Positions 8,659 to 16,692 of a stretch of DNA of 64,000 nucleotides are shown piece after piece (positions within the stretch are counted from its first letter, which is position 1; every line of letters begins with the position of its first letter). Source of the DNA: DATLGB01 sp964242305. GTDB taxonomy: Bacteria; Actinomycetota; Thermoleophilia; Solirubrobacterales; Solirubrobacteraceae. The DNA is taken from contig CAXTBB010000012.1 in assembly GCA_964242305.1 (NCBI GenBank), positions 31,728-95,727 on the forward strand. Reading direction: 5' to 3'. The position numbers and the translations under genes were made by a program. The notes below the pieces were generated by a model that had not been told where the DNA came from, did not search any database, and saw only the letters and a program-made list of their open reading frames with translations.

Positions 8659-9642
8659 ATGGACGTGGCGGACATCCGCTTGCACGATCTGTACAAGACC
8701 TACGGGGAGGTCGCGGCGGTGGACGGGGTCGACCTGGAGATCGCCGAGGACGAGTTCTTCACGCTGCTCGGGCCGTCGGGCAGCGGCAAGACGACGACCC
8801 TGCGCCTGATCGCCGGCTTCGAGACCCCTGACCGCGGGACGGTCGAGCTCGGCGGCGAGGACGTCACCGGCCGCCCGCCCTACGCGCGTGACGTCAACAC
8901 CGTCTTCCAGGACTACGCGCTGTTCCCGCACATGACCGTGGCCGACAACGTCGAGTACGGGCTGCGCATCAAGAAGGTGGAGCGCCGTGAACGCCAGTCG
9001 CGGTCGGCCGAGGCGCTCGCGCTCGTCCAGCTCGACGGCTACGGCGATCGCAAGCCCGGCCAGCTCAGCGGCGGCCAGCGCCAGCGGGTGGCCCTGGCGC
9101 GGGCGATCGTCAACCGCCCTCGCGTCCTGCTCCTCGACGAGCCGCTCGGCGCGCTGGACCTCAAGCTGCGCCAGGGCATGCAGACGGAGCTCAAGCGCAT
9201 CCAGCGCGAGGTCGGCATCACCTTCGTCTACGTGACCCACGACCAGGAGGAGGCGCTGACGATGAGCGACCGCCTGGCCGTCTTCAACGACGGGCGCGTC
9301 GTCCAGGTCGGCGCCCCGGCCGCCGTCTACGAGAAGCCGGCCAACGAGTTCGTGGCCGGCTTCGTCGGCGTCTCCAACGTGCTCGAGCGCAACGGGCGTC
9401 GCTTCACCGTCCGTCCCGAGAAGATCGAGCTCGGGGGAGACGGGGAGCGCGGGACGATCCGGGAGGTCGCCTACGCGGGCGCCTTCACCCGGTACGTCGT
9501 CGACCTCGAGCGCGGCGGCGCCCTGCACGTCGTCCAGCAGAACCTCGACACGACGTCGGCACAGGCGGACGAGCAGCGCGGCCGTGCGGTGACGGTCGGA
9601 TGGCGAAGCGAGAACCAGCAACCACTGGAGGAGACACCATGA
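8659..9642 (+). CDS. potA: Polyamine-type ABC transporter ATP-binding protein
   Basis: 327 residues. Walker A GPSGSGKTT, Q-loop FQDYALFPHMTV, signature LSGGQRQRV, Walker B VLLLDEP, D-loop and VTHDQEEAL H-loop are all present, followed by a short TOBE-like domain from about residue 245. It energises import by the coupled permeases. The stop overlaps the start of the binding-protein gene (ATGA), beginning a four-gene operon. The gene order ATPase-SBP-permease-permease and divergent amine catabolism genes support a putrescine/spermidine-like substrate; the symbol denotes similarity only. Confidence 0.9.
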   Translation: MDVADIRLHDLYKTYGEVAAVDGVDLEIAEDEFFTLLGPSGSGKTTTLRLIAGFETPDRGTVELGGEDVTGRPPYARDVNTVFQDYALFPHMTVADNVEYGLRIKKVERRERQSRSAEALALVQLDGYGDRKPGQLSGGQRQRVALARAIVNRPRVLLLDEPLGALDLKLRQGMQTELKRIQREVGITFVYVTHDQEEALTMSDRLAVFNDGRVVQVGAPAAVYEKPANEFVAGFVGVSNVLERNGRRFTVRPEKIELGGDGERGTIREVAYAGAFTRYVVDLERGGALHVVQQNLDTTSAQADEQRGRAVTVGWRSENQQPLEETP

Positions 9643-10844
9643 AGGCACTGAGAGCGACGCTGGCGATCGCCTGCGTCCTGTCGCTGGGCGTGACCGCCTG
9701 CGGCTCGGACGACGGGGCGTCATCGGGCTCCGCGGGCAAGGTGACCAAGGCGCCGAAGATCCCCATGGCCAAGTCCGTGGGCGCGGGCGAGGGCAAGCTC
9801 AACCTGATCGCCTGGGCGGGCTACGTCGAGGACGGCTCGACCGACCCGAAGGTCGACTGGGTGTCGGACTTCGAGAAGGACACGGGCTGCCAGGTCAACG
9901 TCAAGATCGGCAACACCTCCGACGAGATGGTGACGCTGATGCGCACGGGCCAGTACGACGGCGTGTCCGCGTCCGGTGACGCGACGCTGCGGCTGATCGC
10001 CGGCGGCGACGTGGCCCCGGTCAACACGAACCTGGTCCCCAACTACAAGGACGTCTTCGCCGGCCTCAAGGACCGCGACTTCAACTCCGTCGACGGGCAG
10101 ATGTACGGCATCCCGCACGGGCGCGGGGCGAACCTGCTCATGTGGAACACCAGCAAGGTGCCCGGCACGCTGACCTCGTGGGACAGCGTCTTCGACACCA
10201 AGAAGCTGGCCGCCAACAAGGGCAAGGTGACGGCCTACGACAACCCGATCTACATCGCCGACGCCGCGGTCTACCTCAAGGCCCACCAGCCTGACCTGAA
10301 GATCACCAACCCCTACGAGCTCGACCAGAAGCAGTTCGACGCCGCCATCAACCTGCTCAAGGAGCAGCGCAAGTACATCGGTGAGTACTGGTCGGACTAC
10401 ACGAAGGAGCAGGCCGCCTTCTCGCAGGGAGACTCCGTCGTCGGCACCACCTGGCAGGTCATCGCCAACCTGATCTCGGGCGAGAAGAAGCCGGTCCCGA
10501 TCAAGACGACGCTGCCCTCCGAGGGCTCGACGGGGTGGTCGGACACGTGGATGATCGCGGCCAAGGCCCAGCACCCCAACTGCATGTACAAGTGGATGAA
10601 CCACATCATCTCGCCCAAGGCCAACGCCGCCGTGGCCGAGTGGTTCGGGGAGGCGCCCGCCAACCAGAAGTCCTGCGCGTTGACCACCAAGGGCTTCTGC
10701 GACCAGTACCACGCCGCCGACGAGAACTTCTTCAAGAAGATCTCGTTCTGGACGACGCCGACCGCCGACTGCGGCGACTCGCGCGGCGCCACGTGCATGG
10801 ACTACTCGAAGTGGGTCAACGCCTGGACGGAGGTCAAGGGCTGA
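9639..10844 (+). CDS. potD: Polyamine-type ABC substrate-binding lipoprotein
   Basis: 401 residues. A short basic start, hydrophobic stretch and lipobox ending VTAC place the mature N-terminus at C21, so the protein is a membrane-tethered lipoprotein outside the cell. It follows the PotD/PotF-like fold pattern (LNLIAWAGYVEDGS, VKIGNTSDEMVTLMRTGQYD, LVPNYKDVF, YGIPHGRG). The C-terminal part has conserved cysteines (CMYKW, KSCALTTKGFC, DCGDSRGATC). The SD GGAGGAG at about 9627 and the overlap with potA fix the start at 9639. A paralogue occurs at 12518. Confidence 0.88.
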   Translation: MKALRATLAIACVLSLGVTACGSDDGASSGSAGKVTKAPKIPMAKSVGAGEGKLNLIAWAGYVEDGSTDPKVDWVSDFEKDTGCQVNVKIGNTSDEMVTLMRTGQYDGVSASGDATLRLIAGGDVAPVNTNLVPNYKDVFAGLKDRDFNSVDGQMYGIPHGRGANLLMWNTSKVPGTLTSWDSVFDTKKLAANKGKVTAYDNPIYIADAAVYLKAHQPDLKITNPYELDQKQFDAAINLLKEQRKYIGEYWSDYTKEQAAFSQGDSVVGTTWQVIANLISGEKKPVPIKTTLPSEGSTGWSDTWMIAAKAQHPNCMYKWMNHIISPKANAAVAEWFGEAPANQKSCALTTKGFCDQYHAADENFFKKISFWTTPTADCGDSRGATCMDYSKWVNAWTEVKG

Positions 10845-11701
10845 CCCGCAGGTTCTCCGACCTCCTCCACGGGCACCGCCGGACGCAGCTCGGGTTGCTG
10901 CTCGCCGGGCCGGTCGGCTGGCTCGGCGTCGCCTACCTGGGCTCGCTGGCGGTGCTCTTCGTGGCGGCGTTCTGGCGGCTGGACCCGTTCACGTCACAGG
11001 TCGTCCACGACTACGGGACCCAGAACTTCACCCAGATCGCCGACTCCTCGACGTACCGGACGATCGCCGGCCGGACGATCGGGATCGCCTTCGCGGTCAC
11101 GGTCGCCGACGTCCTGCTCGCGTTCCCGGTGGCGCTCTACATGGCCAAGCTCGCCCGCCCGCGCGTGCGCAACCTGATGGTGGTGGCGGTGCTCGTCCCG
11201 CTGTGGTCGTCCTACCTGGTCAAGGTCTACGCGTGGCGGACGATCCTGTCGACGGACGGGGTCCTCAACTGGTTCCTCAACCCGATCGGGCTGTCCTCGC
11301 CGGGCTTCGGGACGTTCGCGACCTGGCTCGTCTTCACCTACCTGTGGCTGCCCTACATGGTCATCCCGATCTACGCGGGCCTCGAGCGGCTGCCGGACTC
11401 CATGCTGGCCGCCTCGGGTGACCTGGGCGCGAAGCCGTGGACGACGATCCGCCGGGTGGTGCTGCCGCTGGTCTTCCCGGCGGTCGTGGCCGGCTCCATC
11501 TTCACCTTCTCGCTGACGCTGGGCGACTACATCACGCCGCAGATCGTCTCCTCGACGCAGTTCATCGGCAACGTCGTCTACGCCAACGTCGGCATCGCCA
11601 ACAACCTGCCCCTGGCCGCGGCGTTCGGGACGGTGCCCGTGGTCGTGATGATCGTCTACCTGCTGGTCGCCCGCCGCCTGGGCGCCTTCGAGAACGTCTG
11701 A
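10841..11701 (+). CDS. potB: Polyamine-type ABC permease 1
   Basis: 286 residues with six membrane helices and the EAA-like loop (AASGDLGAKPWTTIRRVVLPLVFP). It forms half of the channel with the next gene. No ATG, GTG or TTG occurs at a sensible place: the open frame meets its first helix soon after CTG 10841, which sits in a CTGA overlap with the binding-protein stop and 7 nt after a good SD (GGAGG, 10829-10833). A GTG at 10811 would be the only canonical alternative, giving a 34-bp overlap. The start is therefore probably CTG. Confidence 0.85.
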   Translation: MTRRFSDLLHGHRRTQLGLLLAGPVGWLGVAYLGSLAVLFVAAFWRLDPFTSQVVHDYGTQNFTQIADSSTYRTIAGRTIGIAFAVTVADVLLAFPVALYMAKLARPRVRNLMVVAVLVPLWSSYLVKVYAWRTILSTDGVLNWFLNPIGLSSPGFGTFATWLVFTYLWLPYMVIPIYAGLERLPDSMLAASGDLGAKPWTTIRRVVLPLVFPAVVAGSIFTFSLTLGDYITPQIVSSTQFIGNVVYANVGIANNLPLAAAFGTVPVVVMIVYLLVARRLGAFENV

Positions 11702-11703
11702 CG

Positions 11704-12504
11704 ATGTACTTCTCGAGCGGTTCGCGGATCGCGTTGCGCGTCGCCACCGGGCTGGTGCTGGCGTTCGTCTACGTCCCGATGGCGGTGATCGTCATCTACG
11801 CGTTCAACCCGGACCGCACCCAGCGCTGGCCGCTCGACGGGCTCTCGCTGCAGTGGTTCAGCAAGGCGGTCGACAACCCGGGCGTGCGCGACGCGCTGCT
11901 GACGTCGCTGAAGGCCGGGGTGGGGGCGACGGCGATCGCGCTGGTGCTGGGGACGCTGGCCGCGCTCGCGGTGGCCCGCCACCGGTTCTTCGGGCGCGAG
12001 GCGATCTCGTTCCTGGTCATCCTCCCGATCGCGCTGCCGGGCATCGTCACCGGCATGGCGCTCAACTCCACCTTCACGGAGGTCTTCGGCGTTCAGCTGT
12101 CGCTGTTCACCGTCATCGTCGGGCACGCGACCTTCTGCATCGTCGTCGTCTACAACAACGTCGTCGCCCGGCTGCGGCGCATGTCGAGCTCCTTCGAGGA
12201 GGCCAGCGCAGACCTCGGCGCGAACCCGTTCCAGACCTTCCGGTGGGTGACGCTCCCGCAGCTCCGTGGCGCGCTCGTCGCCGGCGGCCTGCTCGCGTTC
12301 GGGCTGTCCTTCGACGAGGTGATCGTGACGACGTTCACGGCCGGCGGGACGCAGACGCTGCCGCTGTGGATCCTCACCAACCTGTCCCGGCCCAACCAGC
12401 TGCCGATCGTCAATGTGGTCGCCTTCTTCGTCGTGCTGCTGTCGGTGGTGCCGGTCTACTTCGCGCACCGCCTGACGAGCGACAGCGACGCACTGGGTGT
12501 CTGA
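11704..12504 (+). CDS. potC: Polyamine-type ABC permease 2
   Basis: 266 residues with six membrane helices and the permease loop (EEASADLGANPFQTFRWVTLPQLR). The ATG lies 2 bp after the potB stop. The N-terminus (LRVATGLVLAFVYVPMAVIVIYAFN) and the SFDEVIVTTFTAG segment are typical PotC features. It pairs with PotB in the inner membrane. It ends 13 bp before a second binding-protein gene. Confidence 0.9.
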   Translation: MYFSSGSRIALRVATGLVLAFVYVPMAVIVIYAFNPDRTQRWPLDGLSLQWFSKAVDNPGVRDALLTSLKAGVGATAIALVLGTLAALAVARHRFFGREAISFLVILPIALPGIVTGMALNSTFTEVFGVQLSLFTVIVGHATFCIVVVYNNVVARLRRMSSSFEEASADLGANPFQTFRWVTLPQLRGALVAGGLLAFGLSFDEVIVTTFTAGGTQTLPLWILTNLSRPNQLPIVNVVAFFVVLLSVVPVYFAHRLTSDSDALGV

Positions 12505-12505
12505 C

Positions 12506-12511
12506 TAGGCT
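12506..12511 (+). promoter_or_regulatory. -10 hexamer TAGGCT before second binding protein
   Basis: TAGGCT spans the last bases of the gap after potC and lies 6 nt before GTG 12518. It suggests that the second binding protein can be transcribed on its own as a leaderless message. Confidence 0.4.
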
Positions 12512-12517
12512 CGGGCG

Positions 12518-13699
12518 GTGCTCCGGGTCCTAGTCGTGTTGGCGGCGGCGCTGCTGGTCGGCTGCGGTTCCAGTCGCGCCAAGTCCGACCCCGATCCCGG
12601 CCCGAAGGTGACCGCGCCGCCAGGCCTCGCCGCGGCCGCCGCCGTCGGCCCGCCCGAGGGCAAGCTCACGCTGCTGGCGCCCTCGGCCTACGTCCCCGAC
12701 TCCGCCCGGCAGGTGCCCGGCTGCGAGGTGACGGTGACCCCCGTCGACGACAGCGACGACCTCGTCCGCAAGATGGCGACGGGCCGCTACGACGGCGGCC
12801 TGGGCAACGGCGACGCGATGGTGCGACTGATCGCGTCAGGGTCGATCGCGCCCGTCAACACCAAGCTCGTGCCCGGCTACGCCGACGTCTACGACGGCCT
12901 CAAGCAGCAGTCCTTCAACAGCGTCGGCGGGAAGGCGTTCGCGCTGCCGGTCGGCCGCGCCGCGCGGCTGCTGGTGTGGCGGCGCGACGCGATCCCGGGG
13001 ACGCTGACCAGCCTCGGCGCGCTGCTGGACCCCCCGCAGGTCGCCTCGCTCGGCGAGCAGCTGGTGGTCCCCGACGACCCGGCCAGCATCGCCGAGACGG
13101 CGCTGTGGGTCGCGCGCCAGCGCAAGGACCTCGCGATCACCGATCCCTACGAGCTCGACCGCCCGCAGTTCAACGCCGTCCTGCGCATCCTGCGCCTCCA
13201 GCATCCGTACGTCTACGACTACTGGCGCGATCCGAGCGCCGTGCGGGAGGCGTTCCGCGGCGGCCGGGCCAGCATCGGCATGGCCCCGCAGTCGATCGTC
13301 GGCGAGCTCGAGCAGCGCCCCGGCAGCCTCGGCCCGGTCGGGGCGACCCGCCCGCGCGAGGGCTCGACGGGCATCTCACCGGCCTGGATGGTCTCTTCCA
13401 AGGCCAAGCACATCAACTGCCTCTACCGCTTCTTCCGCCGCGCGCTCGATCCCGCCGTCAACGCCCAGACCGCGCTCGACGCCGCCGTCGCACCGGCCAA
13501 CTCGAAGGCCTGCGGCGTCATCAAGCGGCTGCGCGGCAACGACCGCTTCTGCGACCTCTACCACGCCACCGACGACGACTACTACGCCAAGGTCCTCTTC
13601 CGCACCCAGCCCTCCCGCGACTGCGGCGACACGCGCGGCCGGGCGTGCATGGACTGGGAGACCTGGACGCGGGCCTGGCGCGAGATCGTCGCCGGCTAG
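12518..13699 (+). CDS. Second, divergent polyamine-type substrate-binding lipoprotein
   Basis: 393 residues, a paralogue of the 9639 protein: both share the lines RYDG..GDA..RLIA.G.IAPVNT.LVP.Y.DVYDGL, ITDPYELD, and cysteine-bearing ends (CDLYHATDDDYYAKVLF; DCGDTRGRACMDW). The lipobox LLVGC gives C16. Relative to the first copy it lacks about ten residues in the WVSDFEKDTG region and has many substitutions around the ligand cleft, so it probably binds a different ligand or has another role. It overlaps the remnant of a minus-strand gene at its stop codon. Confidence 0.85.
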   Translation: MLRVLVVLAAALLVGCGSSRAKSDPDPGPKVTAPPGLAAAAAVGPPEGKLTLLAPSAYVPDSARQVPGCEVTVTPVDDSDDLVRKMATGRYDGGLGNGDAMVRLIASGSIAPVNTKLVPGYADVYDGLKQQSFNSVGGKAFALPVGRAARLLVWRRDAIPGTLTSLGALLDPPQVASLGEQLVVPDDPASIAETALWVARQRKDLAITDPYELDRPQFNAVLRILRLQHPYVYDYWRDPSAVREAFRGGRASIGMAPQSIVGELEQRPGSLGPVGATRPREGSTGISPAWMVSSKAKHINCLYRFFRRALDPAVNAQTALDAAVAPANSKACGVIKRLRGNDRFCDLYHATDDDYYAKVLFRTQPSRDCGDTRGRACMDWETWTRAWREIVAG

Positions 13700-14342
13700 A
13701 CCCGCGGCACGCCGTAGCGCTCGAGCTCAGCCTCGATCAGGCGGCAGTCGTCCGGGTCGGTCAGCTGGGAGAAGTGGGAGCGCAGCGGCAGATAGCCGTC
13801 GGCCCGGCGGTGCAGGTCCCGCCGGTGATCGCGCAGGGTGAGCGACGGTGCGCTCCAGGTCCGAGCGGGTGGCCGCCAGCTGCGGTGTGTGCGCGTCCAG
13901 CGCCCGCCGCAGCTTCGCCGCCCACCTTCGTCAGATCACTCCGTACGGCGACATGGATCACGGGCGGACGGACCGTCCACAGCTTGGTCCACCACGCCGC
14001 CGACCAGCCGCACAGGCATGCGCCTGGACCACCGGCGAGCACCGCGGCCGCGTGCCACCCTTCCACCGACAGCAACGAAGGAGCGACGGTCGAGTAGACG
14101 CCCGGGAACACGGCGTGAAGCCGGCCGGCGACGACCGCCCGGTGCAGCGTGGCCTCAGCAAGCCCGCGGCGGCGCAGCTGCGCCCACGACGCCACCCCCC
14201 ACTGCCGCTCCGCAACCGCGCCGATCCGCTTCCGGTTGTTCTGAACTGCGCCGGGTTGCTTTCGGAAAGCGGAAGCAGTGGAGCGCGATTCGGAGGAAGC
14301 GGAAGGAGAAGAGCGGCGTTGGCGGCGGAAGGAGAGGGGCAT
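13696..14342 (-). pseudogene. Decayed AbiEi-like/DUF559 family gene
   Basis: The minus strand encodes a recognisable N-terminal AbiEi-type winged helix (AERQWGVASWAQLRRRGL, then HRAVVAGRLHAVFPGVYS, about 14240-14060) and the following AVLAGGPGACLCGWSAAWW and IHVAVRSD segments. After about 13930 the frame is lost. Fragments of the expected C-terminus persist in other frames: LRRALDAHTPQLAATRSDLERT, then RRDLHRRADGYLPLRSHFSQLT ending at TAG 13696. The middle of the usual ~300-residue protein and the nuclease-like core are missing. This is a deletion- and frameshift-bearing pseudogene. It fills the otherwise gene-free stretch between the second binding protein and ilvB. Confidence 0.72.
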
Positions 14343-14402
14343 TGGTGGATGACGTCACCGATCGCTGTGACGGAACAAGACGGAGGTTGAAGAGGCCGCT
14401 CC

Positions 14403-14408
14403 TAAACT
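14403..14408 (+). promoter_or_regulatory. -10 hexamer TAAACT, ilvB
   Basis: TAAACT is 7 nt before the ilvB ATG, consistent with a leaderless ilvBN transcript. I looked for a branched-chain leader peptide in the 70 bp upstream and saw none. Confidence 0.5.
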
Positions 14409-14415
14409 GCTGACC

Positions 14416-16089
14416 ATGAGAGCCGTCGACGCCGTCATGCACTGCCTGAAGTCCGAGGGCGTGGACGTCGTATTCGGCTACCCGGGCGGCGCCAACCTCC
14501 CCACCTACGACGCCCTCTACGACGCGGGCATCAAGCACGTGCTGGTCCGGCACGAGGCGGGCGGCGGCCACGCGGCGGAGGGGTACGCGAAGGCGTCGGG
14601 CAAGGTCGGCGTCTGCTTCGCCACCTCCGGGCCGGGTGCGACCAACATCGTCACGCCGCTCACGGACGCGATGATGGACAGCGTCCCGGTGGTCTTCTTC
14701 ACCGGCCAGGTGCGCACGGAGCTGCTGGGCACCGACGGCTTCCAGGAGGCGGACACGTTCGGCATCACCCTGCCGATCGTCAAGCACTCGTTCATGATCC
14801 AGCACCCGCAGGAGATCCCGCGGACGATCCACGAGGCGTTCCACATCGCCCGAACGGGGCGGCCCGGTCCGGTGCTGATCGACATGCCGACCGACCTCAC
14901 GCGCGTCGACATCGAGTACGAGCCCGTCACCGACGTCCACCTGCCCGGCTACCAGCCGACGACGGAGGGCAACCAGAAGCAGATCCGCCAGGCCGCGAAG
15001 GCGCTCGCGCAGGCCCGCCGGCCCGTCCTCTACGTCGGCGGCGGCACCATCAGCGCACACGCTTCCGACGAGGTTCGAGCCCTGGCGGCGACCGGCCACT
15101 TCCCCGTCACCTGCACGCTGATGGGCCTGGGCGCGTTCCCGGCCCCGCACGAGCAGTGGCTCGGGATGCTCGGGATGCACGGGACCCGGGCGGCCAACTA
15201 CGCGATGGACGAGTCGGACCTGATCGTCGCCTGCGGCGCGCGCTTCGACGACCGCATCACCGGCAAGCTGAGCGAGTTCGCCCCGCGCGCGAAGTTCATC
15301 CACATCGACATCGACCCCGCCGAGATCTCAAAGAACGTCCCGGCGCACATCCCGATCGTGGGCGACGCCAAGAACATCATCGCCCGCCTGGTCGAGGAGT
15401 ACGAGAAGCTCGACACCGACCCGGCGCGGCTGACCGAGTGGTGGGAGCGCATCGACCGCTGGCGCACCCAGCACCCGCTGCGCTACGACGACTCGACGGA
15501 CGACGAGATCAAGCCGCAGCGGCTGATCGAGGCCGTCTACGAGGTCGCACCGGACGCGATCCTGTGCTCCGACGTCGGCCAGCACCAGATGTGGCAGGCC
15601 CAGTACTTCCACTTCGCGCGCCCGCGCACGTGGATCAACTCGGGCGGCCTGGGGACGATGGGCTTCGGCCTGCCGGCCGCCATGGGCGCGGCGCTGGCGC
15701 GGCCCGACGAGCTCGTCATCTGCGTCTCCGGCGACGGCTCGATCCAGATGAACATCCAGGAGCTGGCCACGATCCGGGAGAACGACATCCCCGTCAAGGT
15801 CGTGCTGATGAACAACGGCTTCCTGGGCATGGTCCGCCAGTGGCAGGAGCTCTTCTGGGAGCGCCGCTACTCGAGCGTGGACACCGGCCGCTGGCCGGAC
15901 TTCGTCAAGCTCGCCGAGGCCTACGGCATCCCCGGCCACCGGCTGACCTCCAAGACCACGCTGGTCGACGACCTGCGCGCGATCCTCACCGCCGAGGGCC
16001 CCGCCTTCGTCGACGTGCGGGTCACCAAGGAGGAGAACACGTACCCGATGATCGCGCCCGGCGCCGCCGCCCGCGACATGGTCGGCTGA
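14416..16089 (+). CDS. ilvB: Acetolactate synthase large subunit
   Basis: 557 residues. This ThDP/FAD enzyme condenses two pyruvates, or pyruvate with 2-oxobutyrate, in valine/leucine and isoleucine synthesis. Seen: FGYPGGANLPTYDAL with the ThDP glutamate region (RHEAGGGHAAEGYA), FFTGQVRTELLGTDGFQEAD, RPVLYVGGG in the central domain, and the ThDP/Mg motif GDGSIQMNIQELAT...NN. It lacks the N-terminal extension of longer homologues and begins directly at the Pyr domain. The stop overlaps the ilvN start by 1 bp. A TAAACT hexamer lies 7 nt before the ATG. Confidence 0.96.
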   Translation: MRAVDAVMHCLKSEGVDVVFGYPGGANLPTYDALYDAGIKHVLVRHEAGGGHAAEGYAKASGKVGVCFATSGPGATNIVTPLTDAMMDSVPVVFFTGQVRTELLGTDGFQEADTFGITLPIVKHSFMIQHPQEIPRTIHEAFHIARTGRPGPVLIDMPTDLTRVDIEYEPVTDVHLPGYQPTTEGNQKQIRQAAKALAQARRPVLYVGGGTISAHASDEVRALAATGHFPVTCTLMGLGAFPAPHEQWLGMLGMHGTRAANYAMDESDLIVACGARFDDRITGKLSEFAPRAKFIHIDIDPAEISKNVPAHIPIVGDAKNIIARLVEEYEKLDTDPARLTEWWERIDRWRTQHPLRYDDSTDDEIKPQRLIEAVYEVAPDAILCSDVGQHQMWQAQYFHFARPRTWINSGGLGTMGFGLPAAMGAALARPDELVICVSGDGSIQMNIQELATIRENDIPVKVVLMNNGFLGMVRQWQELFWERRYSSVDTGRWPDFVKLAEAYGIPGHRLTSKTTLVDDLRAILTAEGPAFVDVRVTKEENTYPMIAPGAAARDMVG

Positions 16090-16649
16090 TGGGAGACCCA
16101 GGCGTGCGCACCGAGACGCTGTCCCTCGAGGACCTGGAGGCCACGTCCGGCTTCCGCACCGGCCGCAAGCACATCCTGAGCGTGCTGGTCGAGAACAAGC
16201 CGGGTGTCCTGACCCGCGTGGCGGGGCTGTTCGCCCGCCGCGGGTTCAACATCGACACGCTGGTGGTCGGGCCGACGGACGACCCGACGCTGTCGCGCAT
16301 CACCCTGACGCTCGACGGCGCCACGCACCCCATCGACCAGGTCACCAAGCAGCTGCACAAGCTGGTCAACGTGCTCAAGATCCGCGACCTCGAGCCGGAC
16401 GAGACGATCGCCCGCGAGCTGGCCGTCTTCAAGGTGTCCGCCGACGCCGCGGCGCGCCAGGAGATCATGCAGTTCGTGTCGATCTTCGAGGCGCGCATCA
16501 TCGACGTCACCAAGCGCTCGATCATCATCGAGGTGGTGGGGACGGCGGAGAAGGTGTCCGCCTTCGAGAAGCTGGTCCGGCCGTTCGGGTTGATCGAGAT
16601 GGCCCAGACGGGCGAGATCGCGATTGCCCGCGGGCGGTCAGAGACCTAG
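16089..16649 (+). CDS. ilvN: Acetolactate synthase small (regulatory) subunit
   Basis: 186 residues. An ACT domain (about residues 28-100; LSVLVENKPGVLTRVAGLFARRGFNI) is followed by the C-terminal ALS_ss domain (RELAVFKVSADAAARQEIMQF, SIIIEVVGTAEKVSAF). It activates IlvB and confers valine feedback inhibition. Its N-terminus is longer than usual by about 20 residues. The start lies in a TGATG overlap with ilvB, so the subunits are made in step. A GC-rich hairpin spans its stop. Confidence 0.95.
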   Translation: MGDPGVRTETLSLEDLEATSGFRTGRKHILSVLVENKPGVLTRVAGLFARRGFNIDTLVVGPTDDPTLSRITLTLDGATHPIDQVTKQLHKLVNVLKIRDLEPDETIARELAVFKVSADAAARQEIMQFVSIFEARIIDVTKRSIIIEVVGTAEKVSAFEKLVRPFGLIEMAQTGEIAIARGRSET

Positions 16650-16661
16650 CCAGCCGCCCGC
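16630..16661 (+). terminator. Hairpin at the end of ilvN
   Basis: GCGGGCGG (16630-16637) pairs with CCGCCCGC (16654-16661) over a 16-nt loop that contains the ilvN stop. There is no T-run. It sits between convergent genes and may end transcription from both sides. Confidence 0.4.
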
Positions 16662-16692
16662 TGATCACCGCCTGACGCCACCCGTCGGACGC

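Noticed and set aside
9720..10712. 330-codon minus-strand frame antisense to the binding protein
   Set aside because: The composition is that of a shadow frame, and the plus strand encodes a lipobox and full binding-protein fold.
14343..14415. Possible leader peptide before ilvB
   Set aside because: The small frame there (starting at ATG 14350) encodes MTSPIAVTEQDGG, with no run of Val, Ile or Leu codons.
15068..15085. GGTTCGAGCC resembling a tRNA T-loop
   Set aside because: It lies within ilvB codons, and no acceptor or anticodon stem can be drawn around it. A similar string in ilvC (about 32364) fails for the same reason.
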